From IMG/VR virus record IMGVR_UViG_3300042509_000402, positions 1 through 23,039 of that record: DNA of 23,039 nt. One strand, given 5' to 3'. Position numbers and translations under genes: made by a program. The DNA comes from a virus. Shown in pieces: positions 1 through 5,554 of this stretch. Within the stretch, counting starts at the first letter, position 1. The number at the start of each line of letters is the position of its first letter. The notes under the pieces were generated by a model. It ran no database searches. It was not told the origin of the DNA and saw only the letters and a program-made list of their open reading frames with translations.

Positions 1-5
1 GCTAG

Positions 6-78
6 TGGGAAATCACAGATTCGAACTGTGGACTTTCTGCGTGTAAAGCAGACACTCTAACCACTGAGTTAATCTCCC
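6..78 (-). tRNA. tRNA-Val (anticodon TAC)
   Basis: A complete cloverleaf reads on the minus strand. The acceptor stem GGGAGAT pairs with ATTTCCC, the anticodon stem TCTGC/GCAGA is perfect, the loop is TTTACAC, and the T-arm is CACAG/CTGTG. The anticodon TAC gives valine (GUA codons). No CCA is encoded: the discriminator A is followed by CTAGC. It lies 3 nt downstream of tRNA-Gly and is probably co-transcribed with it from the promoter at 162-190. Confidence 0.95.
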
Positions 79-81
79 TGG

Positions 82-153
82 AGCGGACAATCGGATTCGA
101 ACCGACGACATCTAACTTGGAAGGATATCGTTCTACCACTGAACTATGTCCGC
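82..153 (-). tRNA. tRNA-Gly (anticodon TCC), imperfect anticodon stem
   Basis: The acceptor GCGGACA/TGTCCGC and the D and T arms are intact. The loop CTTCCAA gives anticodon TCC (glycine, GGA codons). The anticodon stem ATATC/GTTAG has two non-pairs by my fold, A27-G43 and U30-U40, which is unusual and may mean a weakened or drifting gene. Discriminator U, no encoded CCA. A sigma70-type promoter ends 2 nt upstream of the tRNA 5' end. Confidence 0.9.
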
Positions 154-161
154 ATTATTTG

Positions 162-190
162 ATTGTAAGACAGAATCAAAATTCTGTCAA
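162..190 (-). promoter_or_regulatory. sigma70-type promoter for tRNA-Gly and tRNA-Val
   Basis: On the minus strand the -35 TTGACA (185-190) is followed by a 17-bp spacer and the -10 TACAAT (162-167). The predicted start is A155, two nucleotides before the tRNA-Gly 5' end. The -35 overlaps the last base of tRNA-Thr. The same arrangement recurs before tRNA-Ser and tRNA-Leu. Confidence 0.75.
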
Positions 191-261
191 GCCCCCGACA
201 AGATTTGAACTTGCGACCAATGGTTTACAAAACCATTGCTCTACCACTGAGCTACAAGGGC
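190..261 (-). tRNA. tRNA-Thr (anticodon TGT)
   Basis: The acceptor GCCCTTG pairs with CGGGGGC using two G-U pairs. The anticodon stem ATGGT/ACCAT is perfect with loop TTTGTAA, giving anticodon TGT (threonine, ACA codons). The T-arm is GCAAG/CTTGT. It follows tRNA-Ser by 21 nt; that spacer contains a small hairpin (GCTCC TTAT GGAGC at 266-279) that could aid processing. No CCA is encoded. Confidence 0.95.
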
Positions 262-282
262 ATTATGCTCCATAAGGAGCAA

Positions 283-367
283 CGGAAGTGGTAGGATTCG
301 AACCCACGATGGCTTTCACCATGCTTGTTTTCAAGACAAGTTCCTTCAACCACTCGGACACACTTCC
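283..367 (-). tRNA. tRNA-Ser (anticodon TGA)
   Basis: This is an 85-nt class II tRNA with a long variable arm. The acceptor GGAAGTG/CACTTCC, the anticodon stem CTTGT/ACAAG and the loop CTTGAAA give anticodon TGA (serine, UCA codons). The discriminator is G, as is usual for serine. Its promoter (376-404) lies inside the 3' end of the dam gene. Confidence 0.95.
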
Positions 368-373
368 ATTCAT

Positions 374-415
374 CAATTATACACTATCTATACAACGGAG
401 TCAAGTGTATAATTG
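374..415. repeat. 12-bp perfect inverted repeat at the dam stop codon
   Basis: CAATTATACACT at 374-385 is the exact reverse complement of AGTGTATAATTG at 404-415, with an 18-nt spacer. It brackets the dam stop codon and the tRNA-Ser promoter. It may form an mRNA-end hairpin or be an operator for the tRNA promoter; there is no U-run, so it is not a classical terminator. Confidence 0.6.
376..404 (-). promoter_or_regulatory. sigma70-type promoter for tRNA-Ser, inside the dam 3' end
   Basis: The minus strand shows the -35 TTGACT (399-404), a 17-bp spacer, and the -10 TATAAT (376-381). The predicted start is A369, two nucleotides before the tRNA-Ser 5' end. The -35 overlaps the last codons of dam. 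A perfect 12-bp inverted repeat (374-385 with 404-415) spans the element, so it could also fold as a hairpin in the dam mRNA. Confidence 0.75.
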
Positions 416-1227
416 GTAATGAGCAACTCAGTCTTTACATTGTCCTGAGTTCCTTTCTCACCACGATGAACCATCGAATACCTTAACTTCCATTCATTTA
501 GATTATACTCTTTATAACGACTCAATAACCAATCATTGAGATTGTAAGTAATCATAAAACGATGAGGACATTTATCCACATCATCAGCAAATCTTTCGTG
601 AGAGAATGATGAGTGAAGTTTTCTTCCAGTTCCATAAAGGAAGTCCTTAATATCATAAGGTGGGTCAAGAAATACAAACACATCATCACCCTCTGCGTTC
701 ATCACTTCTTCATAGTCAATGTTTGTAATCCTCCAGTCCTTAATAATATAAGAATACCTAGGAAGTTTATCAATACCAACCAATGAGAAGTTAGAACGTG
801 ATGCTTGAACTGAAAATGTTGAGTTCTCTGTAAGACCAGAATAAGAACACTTATTCATTACAAAGAACGCAACTGCTTGGTCGATTGGTTCAAGATTACC
901 AATCGTGTGAGAGTAATCATCAAAGAGTTCTCGGTGTGCATTATCATCACCATTCACTTCTTCTTTGATTGCTCTCAACTTATCTTTAAGAACTTGTCCG
1001 TCATCACGAAGTTGAACCCAAAAGTTATACAAGTAATAATACTTGTCATTGACCCAGATGGGAACTTTTGGATAGTTTTGTGATACCATTAAAGAAATGC
1101 TTCCACCACCCAAGAAGGGTTCACGGAACTCTTTGAAGTCACTTGGAAACCAAGGAGCAAGAGTTTTTAATGCTTTACTCTTGCCTCCAGGGTAACGGAG
1201 CATTGTCTTTAACGGAAATTGTTTCAT
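388..1227 (-). CDS. dam: DNA adenine-N6 methyltransferase (Dam / D12 class)
   Basis: Predicted to transfer a methyl group from S-adenosylmethionine to N6 of adenine in DNA. The 279-aa protein shows the D12-class (alpha) order: an N-terminal RYPGGK (residues 11-16), the SAM-binding motif FREPFLGGGS (34-43), and the catalytic motif DPPY (188-191), followed by a C-terminal region. The length is typical of T4-like Dam enzymes (about 260-280 aa). The start overlaps the stop of the upstream 193-aa gene by 4 bp (ATGA), so the two are translationally coupled. Likely roles are protection from host restriction or marking of phage DNA. The target sequence (perhaps GATC) cannot be read from the protein. 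The 3' end carries the promoter of tRNA-Ser. Confidence 0.93.
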   Translation of the reverse strand: MKQFPLKTMLRYPGGKSKALKTLAPWFPSDFKEFREPFLGGGSISLMVSQNYPKVPIWVNDKYYYLYNFWVQLRDDGQVLKDKLRAIKEEVNGDDNAHRELFDDYSHTIGNLEPIDQAVAFFVMNKCSYSGLTENSTFSVQASRSNFSLVGIDKLPRYSYIIKDWRITNIDYEEVMNAEGDDVFVFLDPPYDIKDFLYGTGRKLHSSFSHERFADDVDKCPHRFMITYNLNDWLLSRYKEYNLNEWKLRYSMVHRGEKGTQDNVKTELLITNYTLDSVV

Positions 1228-1805
1228 CGGTTCTTAATCCAGTTATTCATCGTTTCACGAAGAAGGTCAGACAGTCTATCAGGAGACGCAGGAAAAGTAA
1301 AGTTAGCAATATCCAAATCAAGAACAGTGAGTTCATTGATAGGAAATTGAACCATTACCCCATCACCTTTGCTTACATAATACTTCTGTGCTGTCTCACG
1401 AGAAGCAATAGCAACTCGATAAGCATCACGGTCGATAATCATTACATAATCAAACTTGTCTTCTGTTTTGAACCGATTGAATGCAACTTCACTCACATCT
1501 CCTCGGTAGTTTTTCATCTTAACATCTTTGCAGGTTCCATCTTTTTTGAAGAAACCTTTGAGGAACTTTGCTTCAATACGAACAAGTTCTTCAAGAACTT
1601 TCAAGAGAAAATCAACACCATCTTCGTCAATATATTCAACCTGTGAAAAACAAGCAATAGCAAGTTCAAATACTTTTGCTCTCAAAAAGTTATCTGAATT
1701 ACTCTTAAATCCTTTATCAGAATAAGCATCTTTAACTGCCCCAAAGATAAGGTTCCAGTCAAATTCAGTTTCACAGATGTTTTTAAATTCAGTAGTCGTA
1801 ATCAT
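1224..1805 (-). CDS. unknown protein coupled to dam; possible PD-(D/E)xK nuclease-like fold
   Basis: I do not recognise this 193-aa protein securely. It is transcribed first and its stop overlaps the dam start (ATGA). A strand-like segment LVRIEAKF (about residue 74) holds an E-x-K pair, with an acidic residue about 20 aa upstream (GVDFLL). A later segment, FDYVMIIDRDAYRVAIA, resembles the strand pair often seen after the active site in restriction endonucleases. These features fit a PD-(D/E)xK nuclease, and pairing with a methylase would make a compact restriction-modification unit, but this is inference. It could equally be an unrelated phage protein. The ATG at 1805 has only a weak ribosome site. 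Confidence 0.75.
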   Translation of the reverse strand: MITTTEFKNICETEFDWNLIFGAVKDAYSDKGFKSNSDNFLRAKVFELAIACFSQVEYIDEDGVDFLLKVLEELVRIEAKFLKGFFKKDGTCKDVKMKNYRGDVSEVAFNRFKTEDKFDYVMIIDRDAYRVAIASRETAQKYYVSKGDGVMVQFPINELTVLDLDIANFTFPASPDRLSDLLRETMNNWIKNR

Positions 1806-1855
1806 AAGTTAGATAATTCTATAAGTTAGAGTTTACGATTTGCCCTTTCGGGCAA

Positions 1856-1939
1856 TAGGAGTAGGGAGACTTGAACTCCCACGACCTTAAGGTCAACAGA
1901 TTTTAAGTCTGGTGTGTCTACCGATTCCACCATACTCCC
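1856..1939 (-). tRNA. tRNA-Leu (anticodon TAA)
   Basis: This is an 84-nt class II tRNA. The acceptor GGGAGTA/TACTCCT closes with a G1-U72 pair, the anticodon stem is CCAGA/TCTGT, and the loop CTTAAAA gives anticodon TAA (leucine, UUA codons). It has a long variable arm and discriminator A. It has its own consensus promoter at 1948-1976 with a 2-nt leader. Confidence 0.95.
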
Positions 1940-1947
1940 ATAAGACA

Positions 1948-1976
1948 ATCATACCACAGAGAGTTGTGATTGTCAA
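1948..1976 (-). promoter_or_regulatory. sigma70 consensus promoter for tRNA-Leu
   Basis: The minus strand carries the -35 TTGACA (1971-1976), an exact 17-bp spacer and the -10 TATGAT (1948-1953). The predicted start A1941 is two nucleotides before the tRNA-Leu 5' end. It lies in the 122-bp gap between tRNA-Met and tRNA-Leu; nothing else is visible in that gap. Confidence 0.85.
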
Positions 1977-2061
1977 GGGTTGCCGTGTGGTTGTGAGTCT
2001 AAATCAAAACTCTTTGATAAATGCCCCACTGGATTTTATCTAAAGTCTTGAACCACGGCGA

Positions 2062-2135
2062 TGCTCGCCAAGGGAATTGAACCCTTCTCCGCCAAATTAT
2101 GAGTTTGGAGCATTCTACCAGATTGCTAGACGAGC
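2062..2135 (-). tRNA. tRNA with anticodon CAT (Met or Ile2)
   Basis: The acceptor GCTCGTC/GGCGAGC, anticodon stem CCAAA/TTTGG, loop CTCATAA and T-arm AAGGG/CCCTT form a full cloverleaf with discriminator A. The anticodon CAT means methionine, or isoleucine-AUA if the C is lysidine-modified; the sequence alone does not decide. AUA decoding would fit the A-ending bias of the other tRNAs. No promoter like those of the other tRNAs is seen; its first 10 nt are the end of the HNH gene, so it is probably cut from that transcript. Confidence 0.92.
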
Positions 2136-2557
2136 GTTTGTAAGAACTCTTCCCAACTATTACCATAATGTAATATATGATGACAATTGTGACAAAGAAG
2201 ATCACATTTGTCAACTTCTTCTTTAATGGTTTTCCATTTCCTATTCGCAAATGATCTCCCATCAAGTTTTAATTCTTTTTGGGAAGGGTCCCTATGATGA
2301 AAGCATAGAGTTGCTGGTCTATTTTCTCCACAAGATTGGCACTTACCACCTTTATATTGAAGAGATTTCCATTTGTTGGAATAACCTCTTGCTTTTTGTT
2401 CGGTATAAGTGTTTCTGTTCACGATATTTTCATCATTTTTATAACGCCATTTCTGTCTACAAGCATTACTACACCATTTTTTTAGTCGTCCTTTTGTCAT
2501 TCTTTCATTAAGAATGTCGCATCTACAACCTTGACAAGTAGTAATAGTGGTAAACAT
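2126..2557 (-). CDS. HNH homing-type endonuclease with N-terminal zinc finger
   Basis: A 143-aa putative DNA endonuclease. The N-terminus has a treble-clef-like zinc site (C8, C11, C29, C33). The core has CQSC (73-76), then FHHRDP (86-91), and ends with CDLLCHNCHH (118-127), the Cys-flanked HNH (beta-beta-alpha metal) pattern. This is the size and layout of free-standing phage HNH homing enzymes. I chose the first ATG (2557); the frame is open to a GTG at 2584. The stop codon TAG lies at positions 8-10 of tRNA-Met, so gene and tRNA overlap by 10 bp on the same strand. Probable role: a mobile gene that spreads by cutting phages lacking it, near the tRNA locus. Confidence 0.88.
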   Translation of the reverse strand: MFTTITTCQGCRCDILNERMTKGRLKKWCSNACRQKWRYKNDENIVNRNTYTEQKARGYSNKWKSLQYKGGKCQSCGENRPATLCFHHRDPSQKELKLDGRSFANRKWKTIKEEVDKCDLLCHNCHHILHYGNSWEEFLQTLV

Positions 2558-2609
2558 AATGGTGTTATGGTGATATACATACACCTATTTAGCATAAAAA
2601 GATGAGAAC

Positions 2610-2849
2610 TTACACACTCATCAGCATACCATCTTTCTTCATTTGAGAAATCATTTTACCTACACTTTCTCCATTATCAAAAGCAGTATAAAGACTGTCT
2701 TTGAAACCATCAATGCTATCACATTTGAAGATATAAAACTTATCAGGTTTGTAAGTGTAAGCAACACCGACTTCACTGGTTTCTTGATTAAAAGAAACTT
2801 TAGCAACAGCAGAGGAGTTTGTCACTTCAAGGACTTCCATTTGCCTCAT
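2610..2849 (-). CDS. KTSC-like small protein
   Basis: A 79-aa protein whose pattern (V-x-N/S-S-A near the N-terminus, a short beta strand pair with Y-x-Y, a middle helix and a C-terminal amphipathic segment ending near G-x-S-V-G-K-M-I) resembles the KTSC domain, a small fold common in phages and of uncertain function. An alternative start three codons in (2840) has a better ribosome site, GAGG at 5 nt. The upstream region holds an extended -10 (2868-2876) overlapped by a dyad. Similarity is by eye only. Confidence 0.75.
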   Translation of the reverse strand: MRQMEVLEVTNSSAVAKVSFNQETSEVGVAYTYKPDKFYIFKCDSIDGFKDSLYTAFDNGESVGKMISQMKKDGMLMSV

Positions 2850-2855
2850 TCATTT

Positions 2856-2876
2856 GATTACCTTGCAATCATAGCA
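2856..2876 (-). promoter_or_regulatory. extended -10 promoter with overlapping dyad
   Basis: The minus strand reads TGC then TATGAT (2868-2876), an extended -10. A TTGCCA sits 18 bp upstream as a possible -35. Just downstream, and overlapping the -10, the sequence GATTGC-AAG-GTAATC (2856-2870) is a near-perfect dyad. The same arrangement, with a perfect dyad, lies in front of cobS (13613-13633), so the pair may share a regulator or a 5' hairpin. Confidence 0.55.
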
Positions 2877-2900
2877 CGGGTTCTGGGGTCTTGGCAAGGG

Positions 2901-3311
2901 TCAGGGACGGTTCAGCAACTGTCTCATCCCTGTCCTTTTCACAAAAGATTCAAGTCCTTGATTGATGGGACGCACTTTCACATAAATTTCTTCAGGAACT
3001 TCACCAAAGTATCCTTGTAACCAAGGACACAGCCACACAGGAATACAAAGTGTCGTATCACTATAAGTCGTTCCTTCTTCATCAGATACTTCTTTTACAA
3101 GCAAAGTATCATAATCATCAGGTTCTTCTGTATTCAAACTGATTTCCATTTGGTCTTCTGCAACTGCGTGTCGTCCAGTTTCAAAATAAAAGTGCTCGTC
3201 AATTGCTTCTTCGGTTCCATTCATCAAGAGTTCTTGAACCGTATTATTATGTGGATGGTCGAATGCCCACAATCCATCTTCAAGTTTGTAAGCAAGTACA
3301 GTCAGTTCCAT
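2901..3311 (-). CDS. conserved phage-type protein of unknown function
   Basis: A 136-aa acidic soluble protein that I do not recognise with certainty. It has a compact N-terminal beta segment (MELTVLAYKLEDGLWAFDHP), an acidic middle (EDQMEISLNTEEPDDYD), and a tryptophan-rich segment IPVWLCPWLQGYFGEVP near residue 90 that is likely the conserved core. It has no signal peptide or membrane span. The preceding gene's terminator (3342-3367) and an extended -10 (3332-3340) mean it starts its own transcript. It is probably an early or middle gene given the promoter type. Confidence 0.82.
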   Translation of the reverse strand: MELTVLAYKLEDGLWAFDHPHNNTVQELLMNGTEEAIDEHFYFETGRHAVAEDQMEISLNTEEPDDYDTLLVKEVSDEEGTTYSDTTLCIPVWLCPWLQGYFGEVPEEIYVKVRPINQGLESFVKRTGMRQLLNRP

Positions 3312-3331
3312 AGTCTTCTTGGATTTCCAAT

Positions 3332-3340
3332 ATCATAGCA
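3332..3340 (-). promoter_or_regulatory. extended -10 promoter (TGCTATGAT)
   Basis: TGC-TATGAT on the minus strand, 20 bp upstream of the ATG at 3311 and immediately after the terminator U-run. No -35 matching TTGACA is present at 17 bp. The same nonamer precedes the KTSC-like gene and cobS, and TGTTATGAT precedes the VWA gene. Confidence 0.55.
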
Positions 3341-3341
3341 T

Positions 3342-3367
3342 AAAAAAAGGTGCCTTTGGGGCACCTT
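3342..3367 (-). terminator. intrinsic terminator after the 185-aa late gene
   Basis: On the minus strand AAGGTGCC, a 5-nt loop, and GGCACCTT form a perfect 8-bp stem followed directly by a run of seven T. It ends the transcript of the gene at 3390-3947 and insulates the next promoter. Confidence 0.88.
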
Positions 3368-3389
3368 GGGACGGTTTGGGAAGTGGTCC

Positions 3390-3947
3390 TCAACCGATGA
3401 TGCTATCTCTCCACTCTTCACTCATATTTGACATAATTGCAATTGCTGCTTCTTGAGTATCAGCATATCCTTCATCAAGAAGATGCGAAAGAATTAAATC
3501 AAACATATCAAAATCTTCTTTCTTAGTTCCTTTTCTTGGATATGTAACTGCTTGTGGTTCTCCAGCACCTTTGACAACACGAGTAACTTCAGCAGCATGA
3601 CGGCTACCATACTCTCTTGCCATTTGACCTGTCATTCTCTTCACATAAGGCTTTTCTCTATTCATTCTTTGAGAAACTGTTTCTTCAGTTCCATCCTTTC
3701 TCTTACTTTTTGAAGATGGAGTTGCACGAAGTTTCCAATCACTTTTGAACTTCTCTTCAGGACCGTAACCTGATTTATCTTTACCAGCATCTGCTTTTTT
3801 CTTTGCTGCTTTCTTTTCGTCTGCTCTAATTTCTGCTTGAGTTCGACTTGGTTTATAAGGTTTTACACCAGGTGCTCTCTCTTCATCAAGTTCATTATAA
3901 ACTTGAGTATAAGCTTCTTGGAGATTGTAAAGGTCTTTTGAGTTCAT
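3390..3947 (-). CDS. late head-associated protein with internal-protein-like leader
   Basis: A 185-aa, Lys/Arg-rich protein driven by a perfect T4-type late promoter (TATAAATA at 3969-3976). The N-terminus MNSKDLYNLQEAY contains LQE|A, matching the T4 prohead protease (gp21) consensus, a hydrophobic residue two before Glu and a small residue after it. The centre is charged and low in hydrophobics. The C-terminus (about 148-185) is a helical module, DLILSHLLDEGYAD...MSNMSEEWRDSIIG, a type I associate with cyanophage structural proteins. Likely packaged in or scaffolding the head; function unknown. It is the last gene before the terminator at 3342-3367. Confidence 0.85.
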   Translation of the reverse strand: MNSKDLYNLQEAYTQVYNELDEERAPGVKPYKPSRTQAEIRADEKKAAKKKADAGKDKSGYGPEEKFKSDWKLRATPSSKSKRKDGTEETVSQRMNREKPYVKRMTGQMAREYGSRHAAEVTRVVKGAGEPQAVTYPRKGTKKEDFDMFDLILSHLLDEGYADTQEAAIAIMSNMSEEWRDSIIG

Positions 3948-3968
3948 CGTTACAAATCGTTTTGTATT

Positions 3969-3976
3969 TATTTATA
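3969..3976 (-). promoter_or_regulatory. T4-type late promoter TATAAATA
   Basis: An exact match to the T4 late -10 box on the minus strand, 21 nt before the ATG at 3947, in the 41-bp intergenic gap. It implies use of the phage late sigma factor (gp55 type). Confidence 0.8.
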
Positions 3977-3988
3977 TATTATTCAATC

Positions 3989-5083
3989 TTATCTAAATCT
4001 ATGATTAACAATTTTTCCAGTTTCTAATGGATTTTTGTAAAATACATCATAAGAATCTTTTCCATTATTATAATCTTGTTTTCCTGCCATTTGAATTCTT
4101 TTTATTTGCATATCATATTTAATTTCTCTATCTCTCTTTTTTTCAGTTTGTCTTCCTTTTCTCAAATTAGATTGACTTTGACTCAGTTTTCTTATTTGCC
4201 GATTCATTAATTCACCAGGCATTTGCTTAAATTCTTCATCAACTTTACCAGTCATCAATCCAGTTTTTGCGGACTTTTCAGTGCTCCTTTTGCCGAAGAT
4301 TTTCTTATAAAGTTTTGCACGTTTTGCTTCACCAGTCTTCTTGTCTTCACCAGACATCACAGCAGTTGGTTTTCCAATTACAGTATCACCTTTCTTTGCT
4401 CCTGCCCTCTTTAAATGTTTCGGAGTATCTTTAAGTGCCTGAATAAAGTTTCTACCCCTCTCCATTTGTTGGTCTTTATCACCTTTACCAACATCACTAT
4501 CACGATGCATTACATCTACAGTGTGAACTTTACCTCTCTTATTAGCACCTGATTTAGACATACTCTTCTTCAAGTCCTTCACCCTTCTTACACTTTCACT
4601 TGAAGGTGCAGTCTTGAGTTTAGTCATTCCAGTCGCAGTTCTTCCTGCTGATTTGAACTTCTTAATGAGTTGTTCTCCCTTTGCTGCTTTTCTTGCTGAT
4701 GAATATGTGCGGATATAATGGTCTTGCTCAGTGCTTCCATAATCATCTTCAGTATCTTCACTATCATAAGTTGTATAATCTTTTGCTTTGGTTCTCAAAT
4801 CTTTAGTTGAATACTTACCAGTTCCTTTGAGTCCTGCCTTTTTTGCAACTGATGCTGTAGTTCTCTCTTGTCTATCCATATCAGCACCACGACCACGGGC
4901 AAGAGTTACTTTACCTCTGGTTCTTTTACCACTTCTTTCACCACCAGAACTTTCTTCAAGTTCTTCAATATCTTCTTTTACACAACGATTGTAAGTCTTT
5001 CCAAAGAGTTTTTGAGTGCCCTTCTTCTTATATCCAGGCCAACACTTCTTTGCTTCTGAAATAAATTCTTGATAAGTTTTCAT
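3989..5083 (-). CDS. putative internal head protein with T4-like capsid-targeting leader
   Basis: A 364-aa, strongly basic, low-hydrophobicity protein. Its first residues, MKTYQEFISE|A, nearly match the capsid-targeting sequence of T4 internal proteins (MKTYQEFIAE|A), which gp21 protease removes during head maturation. Directly after the cut site comes a Cys-flanked module, CWPGYKKKGTQ...YNRC (residues about 14-34). The rest is Lys/Arg-rich with many TGK/SGK-like stretches and no recognised enzyme fold. It suggests a DNA-bound protein packaged with the genome and perhaps injected into the host. The start overlaps the stop of the 151-aa gene by 4 bp (ATGA), so it is expressed from the late promoter at 5556-5563. 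Confidence 0.88.
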   Translation of the reverse strand: MKTYQEFISEAKKCWPGYKKKGTQKLFGKTYNRCVKEDIEELEESSGGERSGKRTRGKVTLARGRGADMDRQERTTASVAKKAGLKGTGKYSTKDLRTKAKDYTTYDSEDTEDDYGSTEQDHYIRTYSSARKAAKGEQLIKKFKSAGRTATGMTKLKTAPSSESVRRVKDLKKSMSKSGANKRGKVHTVDVMHRDSDVGKGDKDQQMERGRNFIQALKDTPKHLKRAGAKKGDTVIGKPTAVMSGEDKKTGEAKRAKLYKKIFGKRSTEKSAKTGLMTGKVDEEFKQMPGELMNRQIRKLSQSQSNLRKGRQTEKKRDREIKYDMQIKRIQMAGKQDYNNGKDSYDVFYKNPLETGKIVNHRFR

Positions 5084-5535
5084 TTTGATCCCCAGATGGA
5101 ATATCTACCACCATACTGACCTCTCCAAGAATCTGCTGCCTTACGTTTTGCTTGAACTCTATCAGTTGCAGTTGTTCCTGGTTTTGGTGCAGTCTTTGCA
5201 CCTCTCTCCTTCTTCACTCCTCTTCCAGAACCACCTTCACCATGTTCGTGTGGTTTGAATCCCATTGTAGGTCCTCCGTGAGTTCCACCTGCCTGAATTG
5301 CTGGATAACCACCTACTTTACCTTGCTTGTATCTTCCAAGGTCAGCAGTAGGGTTGATTTGCTTTTTCTCAACAGTTTTTGTTTCCCACTTTTTACCACT
5401 ACCTTCTGGTGCTTTTTGCACAGTTTTATATTTCTTAGTTAGATAAAGAGGAGTCTTCTTCTTTCCAGCAACTTTATCCTCTTTACGCATCTCAACGAGA
5501 TATGCTTCTTCTAAGAACTCTCTGAAGGTCTTCAT
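5080..5535 (-). CDS. putative internal head protein with capsid-targeting leader
   Basis: A 151-aa basic, Gly/Lys-rich protein. The N-terminus MKTFREFLEE|AY fits the T4 capsid-targeting and gp21-cleavage pattern (L-E-E|A). The remainder, with runs such as GGTHGGPTMG and GEGGSGRG, looks unstructured and nucleic-acid binding; no catalytic motif is seen. The late element AATAAATA lies 20 nt before the ATG, and the stop codon overlaps the next gene's ATG, giving a two-gene late unit. The product is probably cleaved during head maturation and retained inside the capsid. Confidence 0.85.
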   Translation of the reverse strand: MKTFREFLEEAYLVEMRKEDKVAGKKKTPLYLTKKYKTVQKAPEGSGKKWETKTVEKKQINPTADLGRYKQGKVGGYPAIQAGGTHGGPTMGFKPHEHGEGGSGRGVKKERGAKTAPKPGTTATDRVQAKRKAADSWRGQYGGRYSIWGSK

Positions 5536-5554
5536 CTTTTTCTAACTTTTATTT

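Noticed and set aside
877-1646. Open frames on the plus strand opposite dam and its partner
   Set aside because: They mirror well-supported minus-strand genes, have arbitrary composition, and no ribosome site or promoter.
1999-2265. 88-aa minus-strand frame across tRNA-Met and the HNH gene
   Set aside because: It overlaps the tRNA and is the HNH sequence in another frame; the HNH motifs are in the other frame.
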